A stretch of 9,637 bases of DNA from Selenomonadales bacterium (GTDB lineage Bacteria > Bacillota > Negativicutes > RGIG982). This document shows positions 1 to 6,464 of the stretch, piece after piece; positions within the stretch are counted from its first letter, which is position 1, and every line of letters starts with the position of its first letter. The notes under the pieces are model-generated. The model searched no databases and had not been told where the DNA came from. It was given only the letters and a program-made list of their open reading frames with translations. The stretch lies in the NCBI GenBank assembly GCA_017390595.1, contig JAFPBC010000260.1:1-9637 (forward strand). The letters run 5' to 3'. Position numbers and translations under genes: made by a program.

Positions 1-278
1 AGGACATCAAGTGGCTTGGCTTCGAGTGGGAGAATGAGCGCTATGCTTCTGACTATTTCGACCAGCTCTATGAGTGGGCAGAAGAGCTCATCAAGAAAGG
101 ACTTGCATATGTAGACGACCAGACTCAGGAGGAAATCCGTCAGGGCCGCGGTACTGTGCAGGTGCCGGGAACAGAGAGCCCATATCGTAACAGAAGCGTA
201 GAGGAGAATCTCCAGCTCTTCCGTGAGATGAAGGATAATTGTATAAAATATGTAATTAAGGAAGGAATACCCAATTGA
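1..278 (+). pseudogene. glnS: Glutaminyl-tRNA synthetase internal fragment, 3'-truncated
   Basis: The frame beginning at base 3 reads 91 codons to a TGA at 276-278 and matches the catalytic domain of class I GlnRS, which charges tRNA-Gln in the cytoplasm. Recognisable pieces are KWLGFEWENERYASDYFDQL, the segment ELIKKGLAYVDDQTQEEIR, and SPYRNRSVEENLQLFREM, which correspond to roughly residues 110-190 of the E. coli enzyme. In intact GlnRS this segment continues into the conserved LRAKIDMASP region. Here similarity stops after REMKDN (about base 239), and the last 12 codons, CIKYVIKEGIPN, look like non-coding DNA read through to a chance stop. The HIGH motif would lie left of the window; the KMSKS motif and the anticodon-binding domain should follow the break and are missing. 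This is therefore a truncated remnant, or one side of a rearrangement or an assembly join. GlnRS identity is strong; the reason for the truncation is unknown. Confidence 0.85.
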
Positions 279-289
279 GTGTCGAATAA
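261..289 (+). promoter_or_regulatory. Sigma-H-type promoter of spo0A
   Basis: Bases 261-269 (GAAGGAATA) fit the sigma-H -35 consensus RnAGGAwWW at every position. After an 11-nt spacer, bases 281-289 (GTCGAATAA) fit the -10 consensus RnnGAATWW. The predicted start near base 295 leaves a leader of about 45 nt before the spo0A ATG at 339. In B. subtilis spo0A is switched to a sigma-H promoter on entry into sporulation, so the position makes biological sense. The match was made by eye against the Bacillus consensus; no transcript data were available. Confidence 0.65.
280..286 (+). promoter_or_regulatory. Candidate Spo0A box overlapping the spo0A -10 element
   Basis: TGTCGAA is an exact match to the Spo0A-binding heptamer TGNCGAA, lying 53 bp upstream of spo0A and covering the start of the sigma-H -10. 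Spo0A boxes control spo0A itself in Bacillus, so autoregulation is plausible. A site over the -10 would be expected to repress more than activate. Caution: the same heptamer also occurs inside coding sequence in this window (for example 412-418 and 556-562), so the motif alone is weak evidence and its position carries most of the weight. Confidence 0.45.
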
Positions 290-338
290 CCATAATGTGG
301 AAATAAAATTTCAAAAGTAAATAAAGGGGGAAATATTA

Positions 339-1121
339 ATGTATAAGGAGAAGATCAAAATTGCAATCGCTGACAATGACTGGGGCTTTGTACAATCTTT
401 ACGAGATCATTTGTCGAAGCAAGCGGATTTCGAGGTGGTCGGGACGACTTGTGATGGGGAAGAATTGATAAAGATCGTTGAGACGCAGTCTCCCGATGTG
501 GTGACACTTGAGCTGATTTTGCCGAAACTTGATGGGATCGGTGTGTTGGAGGCAGTGTCGAAAATGGGGACTAAACGACCGAAGATCATTGTTGTCAGTG
601 AGATCGCCAAAACTGCAGTAAAGGCCGTACTGGAGTTGGGTGCCGATTACTATTTGATGAAACCGATCGAGAAGGAGGTGTTAGTGAATCGACTTCGCTT
701 ATTGGCGGGTATGTTTGGGGAGCATCGCCCCATCAGTTCTAAGGCAGAGGTGCAGGTAGCAGCAAGACGATCTCTTGATGTTGAGGTAACGAATATTATC
801 AGAGAGCTTGGTATCCCTGCACACATTAAGGGGTATCAGTATTTGCGTGATGCGATACTTCATATTGTGAATGATATGGAACTGTTGGGTTCGGTTACGA
901 AGGTTCTCTATCCGATGATCGCAGAGCAATATTCGACGACGCCCAGCAGAGTAGAACGCGCGATACGACATGCGATAGAAGTTGCGTGGGGACGTGGAAA
1001 TATTGACTTGATTCATCGTATTTTTGGGTATACTATTAACATAGAGAAAGGAAAACCGACCAATTCCGAGTTTATGGCGATGATCGCCGATAAACTTCGA
1101 TTGGAGATGGTGATGCGTTAG
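339..1121 (+). CDS. spo0A: Stage 0 sporulation protein A with Glu at the phosphoacceptor site
   Basis: Master transcription regulator of sporulation entry, 260 aa, the usual Spo0A length. Residues 5-125 form a CheY-like receiver. Residues 145-260 are the Spo0A DNA-binding domain, with signature stretches HIKGYQYLRDAI, LGSVTKVLYP, TTPSRVERAIRHAIEVAW (recognition-helix region), RGNID and KPTNSEFMAMIADKLRLE, all very close to B. subtilis Spo0A. The receiver is altered: alignment of PDVVTLELILP with the Bacillus PDVLVLDIIMP puts E58 where Asp56 is phosphorylated. The acidic pair Asp10-Asp11 becomes D12-N13, the conserved Thr becomes S87, and the conserved Lys is kept as K108. E58 is codon GAG, read directly in the DNA. 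The ATG has a strong ribosome site AAAGGGGG at 323-330. The gene has its own sigma-H-like promoter, and the Nudix gene follows after 15 bp, probably co-transcribed. In many clostridial relatives spoIVB precedes spo0A; here a glnS fragment does. Identity as Spo0A is certain; phosphorylation-independent activity is inference. Confidence 0.97.
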   Translation: MYKEKIKIAIADNDWGFVQSLRDHLSKQADFEVVGTTCDGEELIKIVETQSPDVVTLELILPKLDGIGVLEAVSKMGTKRPKIIVVSEIAKTAVKAVLELGADYYLMKPIEKEVLVNRLRLLAGMFGEHRPISSKAEVQVAARRSLDVEVTNIIRELGIPAHIKGYQYLRDAILHIVNDMELLGSVTKVLYPMIAEQYSTTPSRVERAIRHAIEVAWGRGNIDLIHRIFGYTINIEKGKPTNSEFMAMIADKLRLEMVMR

Positions 1122-1136
1122 AGAAGAGGGATTTGG

Positions 1137-1667
1137 ATGGAACAAGGTTTAGAAGAAAAAAAGGTCACATCGACTGAGGTATATCATGGGAGTTTTTTGC
1201 GAATATACGAAGATAAGGTGCTCCTTCCCAATGGCAAAGAAGCATCTCGTGAATATGTGAAGCATCCCGGTGCGACGGCTGTTGTACCTATTACGAGTGA
1301 TGGCCGTATCGTATTGGTGCGTCAGTATCGTTATCCTGTCGGTAAGGTGACGCTTGAGATCCCGGCAGGCAAACTAGATGCAGGGGAAGAACCTCTCATT
1401 TGTGCGAAACGCGAACTGAAGGAAGAAACGGGATATGTGGCAGAATCGTGGACGAAGCTCACATCACTTCTGACGACGCCCGGATTTACGGACGAAGTTA
1501 TCCATTTGTATAAAGCAGAGTCTATGCGATTTGATGAAGCGTGTCCCGATGAGGATGAGTTTATCCATACGTGCTTATGTACGCCTGAAGAGATTCGCCG
1601 CATGATCGCCGATGAAACCATCGTCGATGCGAAAACACTGGTAGCCTTGTTCATGGCAGGTATCTAA
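1137..1667 (+). CDS. nudF: Nudix hydrolase, ADP-ribose pyrophosphatase type
   Basis: Cytoplasmic Nudix hydrolase of 176 aa, predicted to split ADP-ribose into AMP and ribose 5-phosphate with Mg2+. The Nudix box is complete at residues 78-100: G78, E84, R92-E93-L94, E96-E97, G99, with the metal-binding glutamates in RELKEETGY. A proline sits 16 residues after the box glycine (P115 in TTPGFTDE), the mark used to assign the ADP-ribose pyrophosphatase subgroup. The N-terminal part (HGSFLRIYEDKV and EYVKHPGATAVVP) is also typical of NudF/YqkG. The ATG follows AGAGGG (1125-1130) at good spacing, 15 bp after the spo0A stop, so it is likely the second gene of a spo0A operon ended by the terminator at 1692-1739. 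In B. subtilis nudF lies close upstream of spoIIM, as here. Its product may feed ribose 5-phosphate into the salvage steps encoded by deoB and pdp downstream, which is inference. Confidence 0.9.
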   Translation: MEQGLEEKKVTSTEVYHGSFLRIYEDKVLLPNGKEASREYVKHPGATAVVPITSDGRIVLVRQYRYPVGKVTLEIPAGKLDAGEEPLICAKRELKEETGYVAESWTKLTSLLTTPGFTDEVIHLYKAESMRFDEACPDEDEFIHTCLCTPEEIRRMIADETIVDAKTLVALFMAGI

Positions 1668-1691
1668 TTCGGTAATATCTATGGTGATCGA

Positions 1692-1739
1692 CAAAAACAA
1701 GCATCATTCTTGAATAAGAATGATGCTTGTTTTTGTTTT
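1692..1739 (+). terminator. Rho-independent terminator, likely bidirectional
   Basis: A perfect 20-bp inverted repeat (1692-1711 with 1716-1735) encloses a 4-nt loop GAAT. The right arm ends in T-rich sequence (1730-1739), and the left arm begins with a matching A-rich tract, so the hairpin could stop transcription from either strand. It closes the spo0A-nudF unit and separates it from spoIIM. The stem is unusually long and flawless for an intrinsic terminator. Confidence 0.9.
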
Positions 1740-1801
1740 GGCAGGATTCATAAAGCCCTCGTTTCATGAATATGAATCAACGAGGAACGGAGGGGACAAC
1801 G

Positions 1802-2440
1802 ATGAGTGATACTTGGCTCAGAGATATGATCGGTTATATCAGACATCATTTTGCTGTGTGTTTTTTTATTGTGCTTATTTTTGGTACGGGTATCGTGAGC
1901 GGGGCATTTGCTGTTCGTGTGCTGCCTGAGGCGCAGTTATTGGAGTTGGCGGATTATTTAGACGGCTATTTGGGTGCGCTAAGAGAGCAGGCGGGAATGA
2001 TATCATCGAATGAGGCGCTCGAAATAGCAATGTTTCATCATATGAAGGGGATATTTTTGATATGGTTGTTGGGATTTACGATGATCGGGATACCGTGTAT
2101 CTTTTTTCTGGTATTTACACAGGGTTTTATTCTCGGATTTACGGTTGGGTTCTTTATTCATGAATATATCCTGCAAGGTGCGTTGTTTGCTGTGATGGGA
2201 GTACTGCCACAGCAGTTGTTATTTGTGCCGAGTATGCTTTTTACGGCACTTTGTGCGGTGTCGCTCAGTATTTTATTGATACGCAGATGTATGTCACGTA
2301 CAACAGTGCAACTCAGAAGCTACGTTGTGAGATATTTGGCGATATTGCCGCTCATGCTTTTGATAACGGTTGTAGGGATATTGGTGGAGGTATATGTTTC
2401 TCCAGTGTTGCTCAAAGGAATTTATGGGATGTTTGGATGA
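1802..2440 (+). CDS. spoIIM: Stage II sporulation protein M, engulfment
   Basis: Multi-pass membrane protein of the SpoIID-SpoIIM-SpoIIP engulfment complex, which remodels septal peptidoglycan so that the mother-cell membrane can migrate around the forespore. SpoIIM is the membrane scaffold. The start is taken as the ATG at 1802, preceded by ACGGAGGGG at 1787-1795. An in-frame ATG at 1766 would add 12 residues but has no ribosome site. From 1802 the protein is 212 aa, matching the B. subtilis length (about 214). Hydrophobic segments lie near residues 17-40, 83-117, 126-162 and 178-200, about five spans. Family landmarks include IWLLGFTMIGIPCIFFLVF, QGFILGFTVGFF and VMGVLPQQLLFVPS. In Bacillus spoIIM is transcribed by sigma-E in the mother cell; no convincing sigma-E promoter was found in the 60 bp between the upstream terminator and the start. 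Confidence 0.92.
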   Translation: MSDTWLRDMIGYIRHHFAVCFFIVLIFGTGIVSGAFAVRVLPEAQLLELADYLDGYLGALREQAGMISSNEALEIAMFHHMKGIFLIWLLGFTMIGIPCIFFLVFTQGFILGFTVGFFIHEYILQGALFAVMGVLPQQLLFVPSMLFTALCAVSLSILLIRRCMSRTTVQLRSYVVRYLAILPLMLLITVVGILVEVYVSPVLLKGIYGMFG

Positions 2441-2454
2441 AATGAGGAGATGCT

Positions 2455-2604
2455 ATGAGTTGTAGAGCATTGGCGAGGTGGCTGTCTGAGAATCGATATA
2501 TTTTGGTTGCGAGTGTTGTGGGGGTCGGATTCATGCTTTTATTATGGTGGCTATTGAATGAACCGAAGCCGCAGGTAGTTCCCGACCGTTCGCTGAGAAT
2601 CTGA
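2455..2604 (+). CDS. Small single-span membrane protein, 49 aa, unknown
   Basis: A short open frame, ATG at 2455 to TGA at 2602-2604, starts 14 bp after the spoIIM stop and has a good ribosome site (GAGGAG, 2444-2449). The N-terminal 15 residues are polar with several arginines (MSCRALARWLSENR), followed by one hydrophobic span at about residues 16-34 (YILVASVVGVGFMLLLWWLL). A short proline- and charge-containing tail follows (NEPKPQVVPDRSLRI). The positive N-terminus predicts tail-outside topology. I do not recognise a family. In B. subtilis a small membrane protein gene, yqzK, lies between spoIIM/fur and xerD-drm, so this could be a positional counterpart, but that rests only on location and topology. 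It is probably translated with spoIIM. The remaining 92 bp to deoB show no clear terminator or promoter. Confidence 0.6.
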   Translation: MSCRALARWLSENRYILVASVVGVGFMLLLWWLLNEPKPQVVPDRSLRI

Positions 2605-2696
2605 CGTTGTATACAGATCGTCGTGCAAGGATTTTGCTTTTGTATCAAGAATTTATATAGGAGAAAGTATTTTGTCAGGTAATGGGAGATGATACG

Positions 2697-3878
2697 ATGT
2701 TTAAACGCGTATTTTTGATCGTAATGGATAGTGTCGGAATTGGTGCCTTGCCTGATGCGGAGCGTTATGGTGACGGTGGCTCGGATACGCTCGGTAATAT
2801 TGCACGTTCGCAAGATGGTCTCAGACTTCCTGTATTGGAGAAACTGGGGCTTGGGCATATTGCACCTATTGTTGGCATGGATGATACCAGTATGCCGCTT
2901 GCTTCTTACGGTAAGATGGCAGAGATATCGTTGGGAAAAGATACGACAAGTGGTCACTGGGAGATGGCGGGTGTACCGCTTTTTCGTGCGTTTCCAACGT
3001 ATCCGAACGGGTTTCCGAGCGAGGTGATCGATAAGTTCCGTGAGGTAACGGGAAAAGATGTGCTGGGAAACTGTGTGGCATCGGGTACTGCGATCATCGC
3101 AGAGCTTGGCGATGAACATGTACGTACGGGAAAACCGATCGTCTATACGTCGGCAGACAGCGTGTTTCAGATTGCGGCGCACGAAGATGTGATACCGCTT
3201 CCCGAGCTGTATGAGATGTGCCATTTGACTCGCGCACAGGTCTGTGTCGGCGATCATGCGGTCGGTCGTATCATCGCGCGTCCGTTCGTTGGAAAGAATG
3301 GTGCGTATACGCGGACGAGCAATCGTCATGATTACAGCTTGGAGCCGCCGTCTGATACGCTTCTCGACGATATGAAGGCTGCGGGATTCGATGTGATCGG
3401 TATCGGGAAGATTGCGGATATCTTTGCGCATCGTGGTTTGACGGAGACGATCTTGACGAAGTCGAATGACCATGGTATGGAGGAGACGATACGCAAAGCA
3501 CGTACATGGGACGGACAAGGACTTGTGATGACGAATCTTGTTGAGTTCGATAGTTTATATGGGCATCGAAACGATGCGGCAGGATATAAAATGGCATTGG
3601 AAGCGTTTGATAAGCAGTTGGCTGTCCTGGTGGAAGAGTTGACGAAAGACGATCTTCTGATCATTACAGCCGATCATGGTTGCGATCCGACGACAGTAAG
3701 TACCGACCATTCGCGAGAGTATGTTCCTATCTTGGCGTATTGCAAAGGAAAATACGGTGTTGATCTGGGCGTGCGCAAGACGTTCGCGGATGTATCGGCG
3801 ACTGTGCGAGAGAACTTCGCAATGGAAAAAGGTGCGTACGGAACGAGCTTTCTTGCGGTGTGGAAGGAGAATGAATGA
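2697..3878 (+). CDS. deoB: Phosphopentomutase
   Basis: Interconverts ribose 1-phosphate and ribose 5-phosphate, and the deoxyribose forms, linking nucleoside phosphorolysis to central carbon metabolism. It is a cytoplasmic, Mn2+-dependent enzyme of the alkaline phosphatase superfamily. From the ATG at 2697 the protein is 393 aa, normal for the family. Active-site residues known from the Bacillus enzyme are all present: D11 (VMDSVGIG), the phosphorylated threonine T83 (KDTTSGHWE), D154 (TSAD), D285 and H290 (EFDSLYGH), D326-H327 (TADHG) and H338 (TDHSREY). The start at 2697 is preferred because GGGAG (2684-2688) is well spaced and MFKRVFLIVMDS matches homologous N-termini; an ATG at 2682 would add five residues. 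The stop overlaps the next gene start by 4 bp, so deoB and the phosphorylase are translationally coupled. In Bacillus the same gene (drm) lies between spoIIM and dacF. Confidence 0.97.
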   Translation: MFKRVFLIVMDSVGIGALPDAERYGDGGSDTLGNIARSQDGLRLPVLEKLGLGHIAPIVGMDDTSMPLASYGKMAEISLGKDTTSGHWEMAGVPLFRAFPTYPNGFPSEVIDKFREVTGKDVLGNCVASGTAIIAELGDEHVRTGKPIVYTSADSVFQIAAHEDVIPLPELYEMCHLTRAQVCVGDHAVGRIIARPFVGKNGAYTRTSNRHDYSLEPPSDTLLDDMKAAGFDVIGIGKIADIFAHRGLTETILTKSNDHGMEETIRKARTWDGQGLVMTNLVEFDSLYGHRNDAAGYKMALEAFDKQLAVLVEELTKDDLLIITADHGCDPTTVSTDHSREYVPILAYCKGKYGVDLGVRKTFADVSATVRENFAMEKGAYGTSFLAVWKENE

Positions 3879-5197
3879 TGCTGACTCTGCTTGCGAAAAA
3901 AAGAGAAAAACAGAGACTCACACGTGATGAGATAAAAAAGATGATAGACGGATATGTCGGTGGGCAGATACCCGATTATCAGATGTCGGCGATGTTGATG
4001 GCGATCTGTTGTAACGGTATGGATGATGAGGAAACGGTAGATCTTACGATGGCGATGGTTGAATCGGGCGATATTGTAGACTTATCTGCGATCGAAGGTG
4101 TGAAGATAGATAAGCACAGTACGGGCGGTGTCGGTGACACGACGACGTTAGTCGTTGCTCCGCTCGTAGCGGCGGCAGGTGTGCCTGTGGCGAAGATGTC
4201 GGGACGCGGGCTTGGGTTCACGGGCGGTACGATCGACAAGTTGGAAGCGATAGAAGGCTTTTCGACGGCGCTTTCCAAAGAGCAGATGACAAAGCAGGTA
4301 CGCGATATCAAGATCGCTATTGCACAGCAGACAGATGCGTTGGTGCCTGCCGACCGTATGCTATATGCTCTGCGTGATGTGACGGGTACGGTCAGCAGTA
4401 TCCCGCTTATCGCATCTTCTATCATGAGTAAGAAGATCGCGTCGGGTGCCGATAAGATATTGCTTGATGTCAAGTTCGGTAGTGGCGCGTTTATGAAAAC
4501 GGTAGAAGAAGCAGAAAAATTGGCTCAAGCGATGGTCGCTATCGGTGAACTTGTCGGACGCGAAACGCGTGCTGTCCTCAGCAGTATGGAGGAACCGCTC
4601 GGAAAACAGATAGGCAATTCGCTTGAAGTAGAAGAGGCTGTTCAGATATTGCGCGGTAAAAAAGACGGTCATTTAAAGCAGGTCTGTTATGTATTGGCGG
4701 GCAATATGCTTCATATGGCAGGTATCGTACCTTCGGTGCGGGCGGCTTATCCTGTGCTCGATTCGCTCATACAGTCGGGCAAAGCGATGGAGAAATTCCG
4801 CGAATTCGTGATAGCGCAAGGCGGTAAGACGGATTTTATCGAAGACTTGTCTATTCTTCCGCAAGCATCGTATCAGATGGAAGTTCTGTCTGAAAAAGAA
4901 GGCTATATCACGACGATGGATACGCATCAGATCGGAATGTGTGCGTCACTTCTCGGTGCGGGCAGAATGAAAAAAGGCGATGCGATAGATTTGTCGGCAG
5001 GGCTTATCATGCATGTCGGTCTCGGAGATTGGGTACGACGCGGAGACCGTTTGGCGGTACTCTATACGAATAAAAAAGAGGCCCTTATTGATGCAAGCAC
5101 GCTCTTGCGTGACGCTATCAAGATGAGTGAACATAGTGTGAAAAAAGGTCGTCTTATCTATGGTATCGTAGATAAAAACGGACTTCATACAGAGTGA
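3875..5197 (+). CDS. pdp: Pyrimidine-nucleoside (thymidine/uridine) phosphorylase
   Basis: Splits thymidine, uridine or deoxyuridine with phosphate into free base and (deoxy)ribose 1-phosphate, the substrate of the upstream DeoB. At 440 aa it has the usual length of the nucleoside phosphorylase II family. Order of landmarks: small helical domain at residues 1-65 (IPDYQMSAMLMAI), phosphate-binding KHSTGGVGD at 80-88, and the family signature SGRGLGFTGGTIDKLE at 109-124. These are followed by SSIMSKKIASGADKILLDVKFGSGAFMK and a C-terminal domain to the stop at 5195-5197. Pdp and DeoA share these motifs; Pdp is chosen because that is the usual Bacillota form, and substrate range cannot be fixed by eye. 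The ATG at 3875 overlaps the deoB stop and has AAGGAG at 3864-3869; an ATG at 3878 is also possible. In B. subtilis a purine nucleoside phosphorylase occupies this place, so the base class salvaged here differs. Confidence 0.93.
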   Translation: MMLTLLAKKREKQRLTRDEIKKMIDGYVGGQIPDYQMSAMLMAICCNGMDDEETVDLTMAMVESGDIVDLSAIEGVKIDKHSTGGVGDTTTLVVAPLVAAAGVPVAKMSGRGLGFTGGTIDKLEAIEGFSTALSKEQMTKQVRDIKIAIAQQTDALVPADRMLYALRDVTGTVSSIPLIASSIMSKKIASGADKILLDVKFGSGAFMKTVEEAEKLAQAMVAIGELVGRETRAVLSSMEEPLGKQIGNSLEVEEAVQILRGKKDGHLKQVCYVLAGNMLHMAGIVPSVRAAYPVLDSLIQSGKAMEKFREFVIAQGGKTDFIEDLSILPQASYQMEVLSEKEGYITTMDTHQIGMCASLLGAGRMKKGDAIDLSAGLIMHVGLGDWVRRGDRLAVLYTNKKEALIDASTLLRDAIKMSEHSVKKGRLIYGIVDKNGLHTE

Positions 5198-5282
5198 TCG
5201 AATGCGCGGCATAGATTTTCTTGGTCTGACTTTGTTTGATGCGGAATATGCATGAAAGAAAGAAGGCAAAGGAGAGAAGTCT

Positions 5283-6425
5283 ATGCGGCGCATTTTGTTA
5301 TTATTGGGTATCGTTAGTCTGATCTTTATGTATAACATATCTTGTTATGCCTCGGGAGTACCGGAACTTACCGCACGGTCTGCAATAGTGACCGATGAGA
5401 ACGGAACGGTCTTATATGAAAAAGACAGCACGCTTCGTTTGCCGCCTGCCAGCGTAACGAAGATCATGACGCTTTTGCTTGCGGTGGAGGCAGTGGAGAG
5501 TGGTGTGATAACCGCAGATGAGATGATCACTGCGAGTATGCCTGCGTCGAAAGAAGGTGGTTCGCAAATATGGCTTGAGCCGAATGAACAGATGAGCGCA
5601 TACGATATGATGACGGCGATCGCTGTTGTCAGTGCGAATGATGCGGCATATGCTGTGATGGAACGTATCTACGGAAGCGAATCCGCTGCGGTGGAGGCAA
5701 TGAATCGGCGGGCGGAGGAACTGGGATTGACCGATACACACTTCGCTAATGTGAATGGACTACCGGTCGAAAATCACTATATGAGCGTTCGCGATGTATC
5801 TGTATTGGTGCGAGAAGCAGTCAAGCATCCGCTTTATTTGGAACTGTGCGGTAAAAAAGAAGTGTGGTTACGCGGAGGAAAGAACTGGCTCGTCAATACA
5901 AATAAACTGCTCTGGTGGTATGCGGGAGCTGACGGTATGAAAACAGGTTGGACAGAAGAAGCCAAATATTGCTTTGCCGGGACTGCTGTGCGAGATGGGC
6001 TGCGCTTAGTCTCTGTTGTATTCGGTGCAGAAGAACCACGCTCGCACTTGAGAGAAAGTATGGCACTTCTTGATTGGGGCTACCGTAATTATCAATATGA
6101 AAAAATCGCCGAAGCAGGTGACATCGTAGGTGCGGTAGCTGTTCGAAATGGTGAAGAGGCGACGGTCGACTTAGTTGCATCGGAACCGATCGGGTATCTT
6201 GAGAAGCGAGGCAAAGAAAAACGAAATATCGAACGCATCATGCCGACGGATATCGTTGCTCCGATCAGTGCGGGCGAGATATGCGGAAAGATGATCCTTC
6301 GTGAGGATGGTGTTGATATCATCAGCATCGACTTGATGGCGGGCAAAAGTATCGGCAAGATCAGTTTTTGGCAGATATTGAAACGAAATGCCGTGCGTAT
6401 GGTGACGTGGGAAGCATCCTTATAA
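5283..6425 (+). CDS. dacF: D-alanyl-D-alanine carboxypeptidase, DacF type
   Basis: Low-molecular-weight penicillin-binding protein (PBP5 family, S11) that removes the terminal D-Ala from peptidoglycan stem peptides. In spore formers DacF works in the forespore and tunes spore peptidoglycan cross-linking. The 380-aa protein starts with a signal peptide (MRRILLLLGIVSLIFMYNI) with likely cleavage after CYA at residue 23. All three serine-enzyme motifs are present: S57-V-T-K60, S117-A-N119 and K220-T-G222. After the catalytic domain comes the PBP5-type C-terminal beta domain. The end (FWQILKRNAVRMVTWEASL) could form the amphipathic membrane-anchoring helix. The ATG follows AAAGGAG at 5269-5275. 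Upstream lies 85 bp after pdp with no terminator, so read-through from the salvage genes is possible; no clear sigma-F/sigma-G promoter was found there. Position immediately before spoIIAA is the classic dacF-spoIIA arrangement, which supports DacF over the vegetative DacA/DacB paralogues. Confidence 0.92.
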   Translation: MRRILLLLGIVSLIFMYNISCYASGVPELTARSAIVTDENGTVLYEKDSTLRLPPASVTKIMTLLLAVEAVESGVITADEMITASMPASKEGGSQIWLEPNEQMSAYDMMTAIAVVSANDAAYAVMERIYGSESAAVEAMNRRAEELGLTDTHFANVNGLPVENHYMSVRDVSVLVREAVKHPLYLELCGKKEVWLRGGKNWLVNTNKLLWWYAGADGMKTGWTEEAKYCFAGTAVRDGLRLVSVVFGAEEPRSHLRESMALLDWGYRNYQYEKIAEAGDIVGAVAVRNGEEATVDLVASEPIGYLEKRGKEKRNIERIMPTDIVAPISAGEICGKMILREDGVDIISIDLMAGKSIGKISFWQILKRNAVRMVTWEASL

Positions 6426-6441
6426 GGGTGCTTTTTTCTTT
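6413..6441 (+). terminator. Rho-independent terminator overlapping the dacF stop codon
   Basis: The arms 6413-6420 (AGCATCCT) and 6425-6432 (AGGGTGCT) pair over 8 bp, including one G-T pair, with a 4-nt loop, followed by a T-rich run TTTTTTCTTTT (6431-6441). The dacF stop TAA (6423-6425) lies in the loop and first stem base, so the last coding bases double as terminator stem. It insulates dacF from the spoIIA operon. Confidence 0.8.
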
Positions 6442-6464
6442 TGTAAAATTTAAATATGGAAAAA

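Noticed and set aside
242..247. TATAAA as a vegetative -10 for spo0A
   Set aside because: No acceptable -35 lies about 17 bp upstream, and that upstream DNA belongs to the glnS fragment.
412..562. Further exact TGTCGAA heptamers inside spo0A (412-418, 556-562)
   Set aside because: They coincide with common codons (TCG AAG, TCG AAA) inside coding sequence, far from any promoter, and are likely chance matches.
1742..1775. Sigma-E promoter for spoIIM
   Set aside because: CATGAATA shares only about half of the -10 consensus, and no ATATT-like -35 sits at the right distance.
2412..3518. Long open frame of 368 codons on the minus strand opposite deoB
   Set aside because: It lies antisense to a fully conserved enzyme gene, has a low-complexity Arg/Thr/His-rich product and resembles no family. 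It is explained by the codon bias of deoB.
5241..5249. Sigma-H-like -10 (GCGGAATAT) upstream of dacF
   Set aside because: There is no AGGA-type -35 at 11-12 nt spacing, and dacF is expected to be forespore-controlled.
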